Positions 61,521 through 64,000 of a stretch of DNA of 64,000 nt are shown piece after piece. This DNA comes from Adineta steineri (Eukaryota > Rotifera > Eurotatoria > Adinetida > Adinetidae): assembly GCA_905250115.1 (NCBI GenBank), contig CAJNOI010000166.1:101916-165915 (forward strand), given 5' to 3'. Every line of letters starts with the position of its first letter. Positions within the stretch are counted from its first letter, which is position 1. The translations under genes and the position numbers were made by a program. The notes under the pieces are model-generated. The model was not told the origin of the DNA. It was given only the letters and a program-made list of their open reading frames with translations, and searched no databases.

Positions 61521-63551
61521 ATGAAGATAAGTAGAATGAATGATATAGAACAAATTTTTATTAATGATCAAGTTCGTCTATTACGAAAAAGTCGGTTTGC
61601 TGGTTGTTGTGTGACAATTAGTTTACTTATTGCTCCGATCATATGTATAGTTGTAATATTGCGAACAAGCAATAAAGTTGTAACAGAATTAAAACAGGAT
61701 TTATTATGGTTTCCTTCAGCAGGTAGTGAATCATGTATACGTTTAATGGATATTGATGGTGATGGACTTGATGATGTGATTGTTTCATTAACTGATGTAA
61801 CAACAATTGCGAATGAAGAAAACAAGGATGAAAATCATTCTTTATTTTGTAAATCATTCGATGTTGAAGAACCATGTAGTGGTACTGTATATGGTATACG
61901 TGGTCATGATTTTAAAATATTATGGTCATTTCGAATTAAACAATCTATATTCGAACTTGTTTGTGATATGATCGATATTAATAATGATGGTTATAATGAT
62001 TGTATTGGTGCTGGACGTCAAGCTACTGTGGTTGCATTTGATGCTCGTCATGGTAAAGTTATTTGGGATAGTAGACAAATAAAATCACGACATTTATTAT
62101 GGAATTTTTATAATCCTATACTTCTTTCAATTGATGTTGATCAAGATGGTATGAATGATATATTGATTTCACATGGTGGTAATCCAACAATACCATCGAA
62201 CGTACATGAACGTGAAGCAGGTTGTTTAATAATTATATCTAGTCGAAGTGGACATCAAATAGGCGAACCATTTTTTATGCCAGATGGAAAAGAAACATAT
62301 ATGTCACCCGTTTTATATGATAAATCAACTGTACTTTTTGGTACCGGCGGTGAAACAGTAGCAGGTGGATTATATAGTATATCAATAGATAATATTATTC
62401 AACAAAAAAATCAATATGTAACATTAGTTAAATCATTTACGAAAGGTATTATGGTACCACCAATTGTTCTCGATATTGATTATGATGGAATTGATGATAT
62501 TCTTGTTAGTTGTTTTGATGGAACATTAGAATTAATTCATGATAAAACAATGAGACCATTATGGACAAGAATATTTGATGGATTTGAATTTTATGCATCA
62601 CCAGCACCAGGTGATTTTAATAGTGATTCATTTGTTGATTTTATGATCATAATTAATTATGGTATGATGATTAAATATTGTAGAAATAATTAGATAATAT
62701 TTTTTTGTTGAATATCTAGGTGAATGGGATCGTTATGATTATAGTCAAGTATTAGTTATTGATGGTTTAACAGGTGAAACAATTTGGACAAGAAATAATA
62801 CTTTCGGAGAATTTACAGCTCCATTAACTCTACAAATGAAGAAAAAAGGTAAATATCAAGATGGTTTTATTTATCGACAACGTGGTCAAACAACTGAACG
62901 TGAATATTCAAATGCATCAACGATATTAATTCATGGAATTGGTCTTCAAGATGGAGAAATTTCGAAGTAGATTTTTAAAAACACTTTAATCATACTTTTG
63001 TTTTATGAAATTATTATTTTAGAGATGATAACTCAATTTCATTGAATTCAAATGATCTATGTGATACATTCAAGTTAAACGATTCAATTAGTAATATATT
63101 TCTAACAAATATTGATGAAACTCGTTTAATCGCTTCAATTTATCCTCCAATAAATGACGAAAATGATATTTGTAGTAAATTCGAACCTATGGAACGATCT
63201 GGCGGTGCTATCGGTGATGTTAATGGTGATGGTATTTTCGATACAATAGATCTGACAACATTTATTACCAAATTAACATCACATAGTTTAGAAAATTTTA
63301 TTGTTCACTCCGTTTTAACAAGATTCTCATTAGATTTATCCAACAATGAAAATCAAATAGTCGCAAATTATCAAGCAGATATATCAAATAAAACAATCAA
63401 CAATAAAAAACTTGTTCAATTATTAATCGATAAAAATTCTTCACTAACAAAATCATCTCTTCACAATAAAGATTTATCTATTATTCCCAAACAAACATGG
63501 AATGCTTATTTAGGTCGATTTGCTAATAGTCATTATTATCGAAATATTTAA
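61521..63551 (+). CDS. FAM234-like single-pass membrane protein with FG-GAP repeats
   Basis: Exons 61521-62661, 62720-62966 and 63023-63551 give 638 residues. A cytoplasmic start of about 30 residues is followed by one membrane helix (CCVTISLLIAPIICIVVIL). The ectodomain is a beta-propeller of FG-GAP/VCBS-like blades with calcium-binding loops: DIDGDGLDDVIV, DINNDGYNDCIGAG, DVDQDGMNDILIS, DIDYDGIDDILVSCFDG, DFNSDSFVDFM and DVNGDGIFDTID. The order and the type II topology match FAM234A/B (ITFG3). The role in animals is poorly known; a surface adhesion or transport-accessory function is inferred. It starts 161 bp after the homeobox stop on the same strand. Confidence 0.88.
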
Positions 63552-63638
63552 TTCTATAAATGTAAATTTATTCTTAAAATAAATCATCGTGAATATACTA
63601 AATATAAAGTGCAAGAAAAAGAAAGTCAATTTTTATTA

Positions 63639-64000
63639 TTAAACAATAGTAAACATTGGTGGAATTGTTTGAATGATTGTTCCACTGATATTTGAAACAA
63701 TTTGTGTTGTTAATGAATAATTATATAAAACATAAACATTATTTTTTAAGATACTAACTTGACCATCTGTTAAATTAGCTAATTGAATATAGATCGGTGT
63801 CGTTGTTACATTACTTAATTGATTTATTAATTGATTACTTCGCTGATTCATACATTGATTATCACAACTTGTCGAATAATTTACTAAAAAATCGACTATG
63901 ACATGAATTGTACTATTTAAATACCTAGAAGAAAAATATTATCTTTATTTTTCATCTGAATTTCTCTACCAAAACTGTAACGTAATATGATTGATTGTAA
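63639..64000 (-). CDS. 3' end of an unknown extracellular protein (partial)
   Basis: Two exons are visible: 63970-64000 (continuing beyond the window) and 63639-63924, joined in phase (LQFW then YLNSTIHVIVDFLVNYS). The segment has many N-x-S/T sites (LSNVTTTP, ANLTDG, YNYSLTT, SNISGT), two nearby cysteines (SCDNQC) and ends PPMFTIV. It looks like the membrane-distal or terminal part of a glycosylated secreted or surface protein. No domain is recognised. Its stop is 87 bp from the convergent FAM234-like stop. Confidence 0.5.

Noticed and set aside
1-64000. tRNA, rRNA or horizontally acquired bacterial-type genes
   Set aside because: No cloverleaf or rRNA motifs were noticed, and all recognised genes look metazoan with introns; none has the uninterrupted, compositionally distinct look of a recent bacterial transfer.

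Overview
The window is nuclear DNA of a small, AT-rich invertebrate, most likely a bdelloid rotifer. Genes are split by many short GT-AG introns of about 50-70 bp. They encode clear metazoan proteins: Argonaute, a nuclear receptor, a kainate-type glutamate receptor, a Rap GTPase, a paired-type homeodomain, FAM234, AKAP7-like and ABHD17-like proteins, a macrodomain protein and a rhodopsin-like GPCR. The rotifer assignment is inferred from gene texture and protein style, not from a marker gene. I rebuilt exon chains by hand. In every multi-exon gene except one, the exon lengths sum to an exact number of codons. The exception (9139-14047) is short by one base, at a damaged splice donor.

Layout. 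Positions 1-5500 are gene-poor and repeat-rich: a 20-bp minisatellite, a foldback element of about 370 bp, copies of a second foldback family (TTCGAC-periodic arms around a CACCCA-rich core) and one first exon of a PAN/apple-like secreted protein on the minus strand. Positions 5.5-14 kb hold two small unknown ORFs, a small unknown two-exon gene and a large gene joining a thioredoxin fold, three NDP-kinase domains and about four PLAT-like repeats. Positions 14.6-19.5 kb hold a miRNA-class Argonaute with an intact D-E-D-H slicer tetrad and a 21-nt in-frame microexon. After a 4.3-kb desert comes an NR1-like nuclear receptor (23.8-26.5 kb), then a type II membrane protein with many cysteine-rich modules and a C-type-lectin-like end (28.5-31.2 kb), a Rap-like GTPase on the minus strand (32.3-33.6 kb), and a complete 20-exon kainate-type receptor (36.8-41.4 kb).

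From 41.9 to 47.7 kb there is a compact minus-strand pair, an AKAP7-like 2H phosphoesterase followed 99 bp later by an ABHD17-like serine hydrolase. A secreted EF-hand/JmjC-like gene is nested on the opposite strand inside one AKAP7 intron. A secreted DUF7042-7045-type protein (48.8-53.2 kb, with a foldback element in its last intron), a macrodomain protein and a GPCR follow on the minus strand. The right end has a K50 paired-type homeobox gene and a FAM234-like FG-GAP membrane protein on the plus strand, then the 3' part of an unknown extracellular protein on the minus strand.

There is no operon-like metabolic system. The most distinctive items are the TRX-NDPK(x3)-PLAT(x4) fusion, the Argonaute microexon, the AKAP7-like protein with a C-terminal prenylation-type motif in place of the usual N-terminal lipid anchor, the nested gene, and the two foldback repeat families. 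Three lipid-signalling genes lie within about 15 kb (polycysteine Rap-like GTPase, CAAX-ended AKAP7-like, ABHD17-like depalmitoylase). I regard this as a coincidence worth testing, not a demonstrated pathway.
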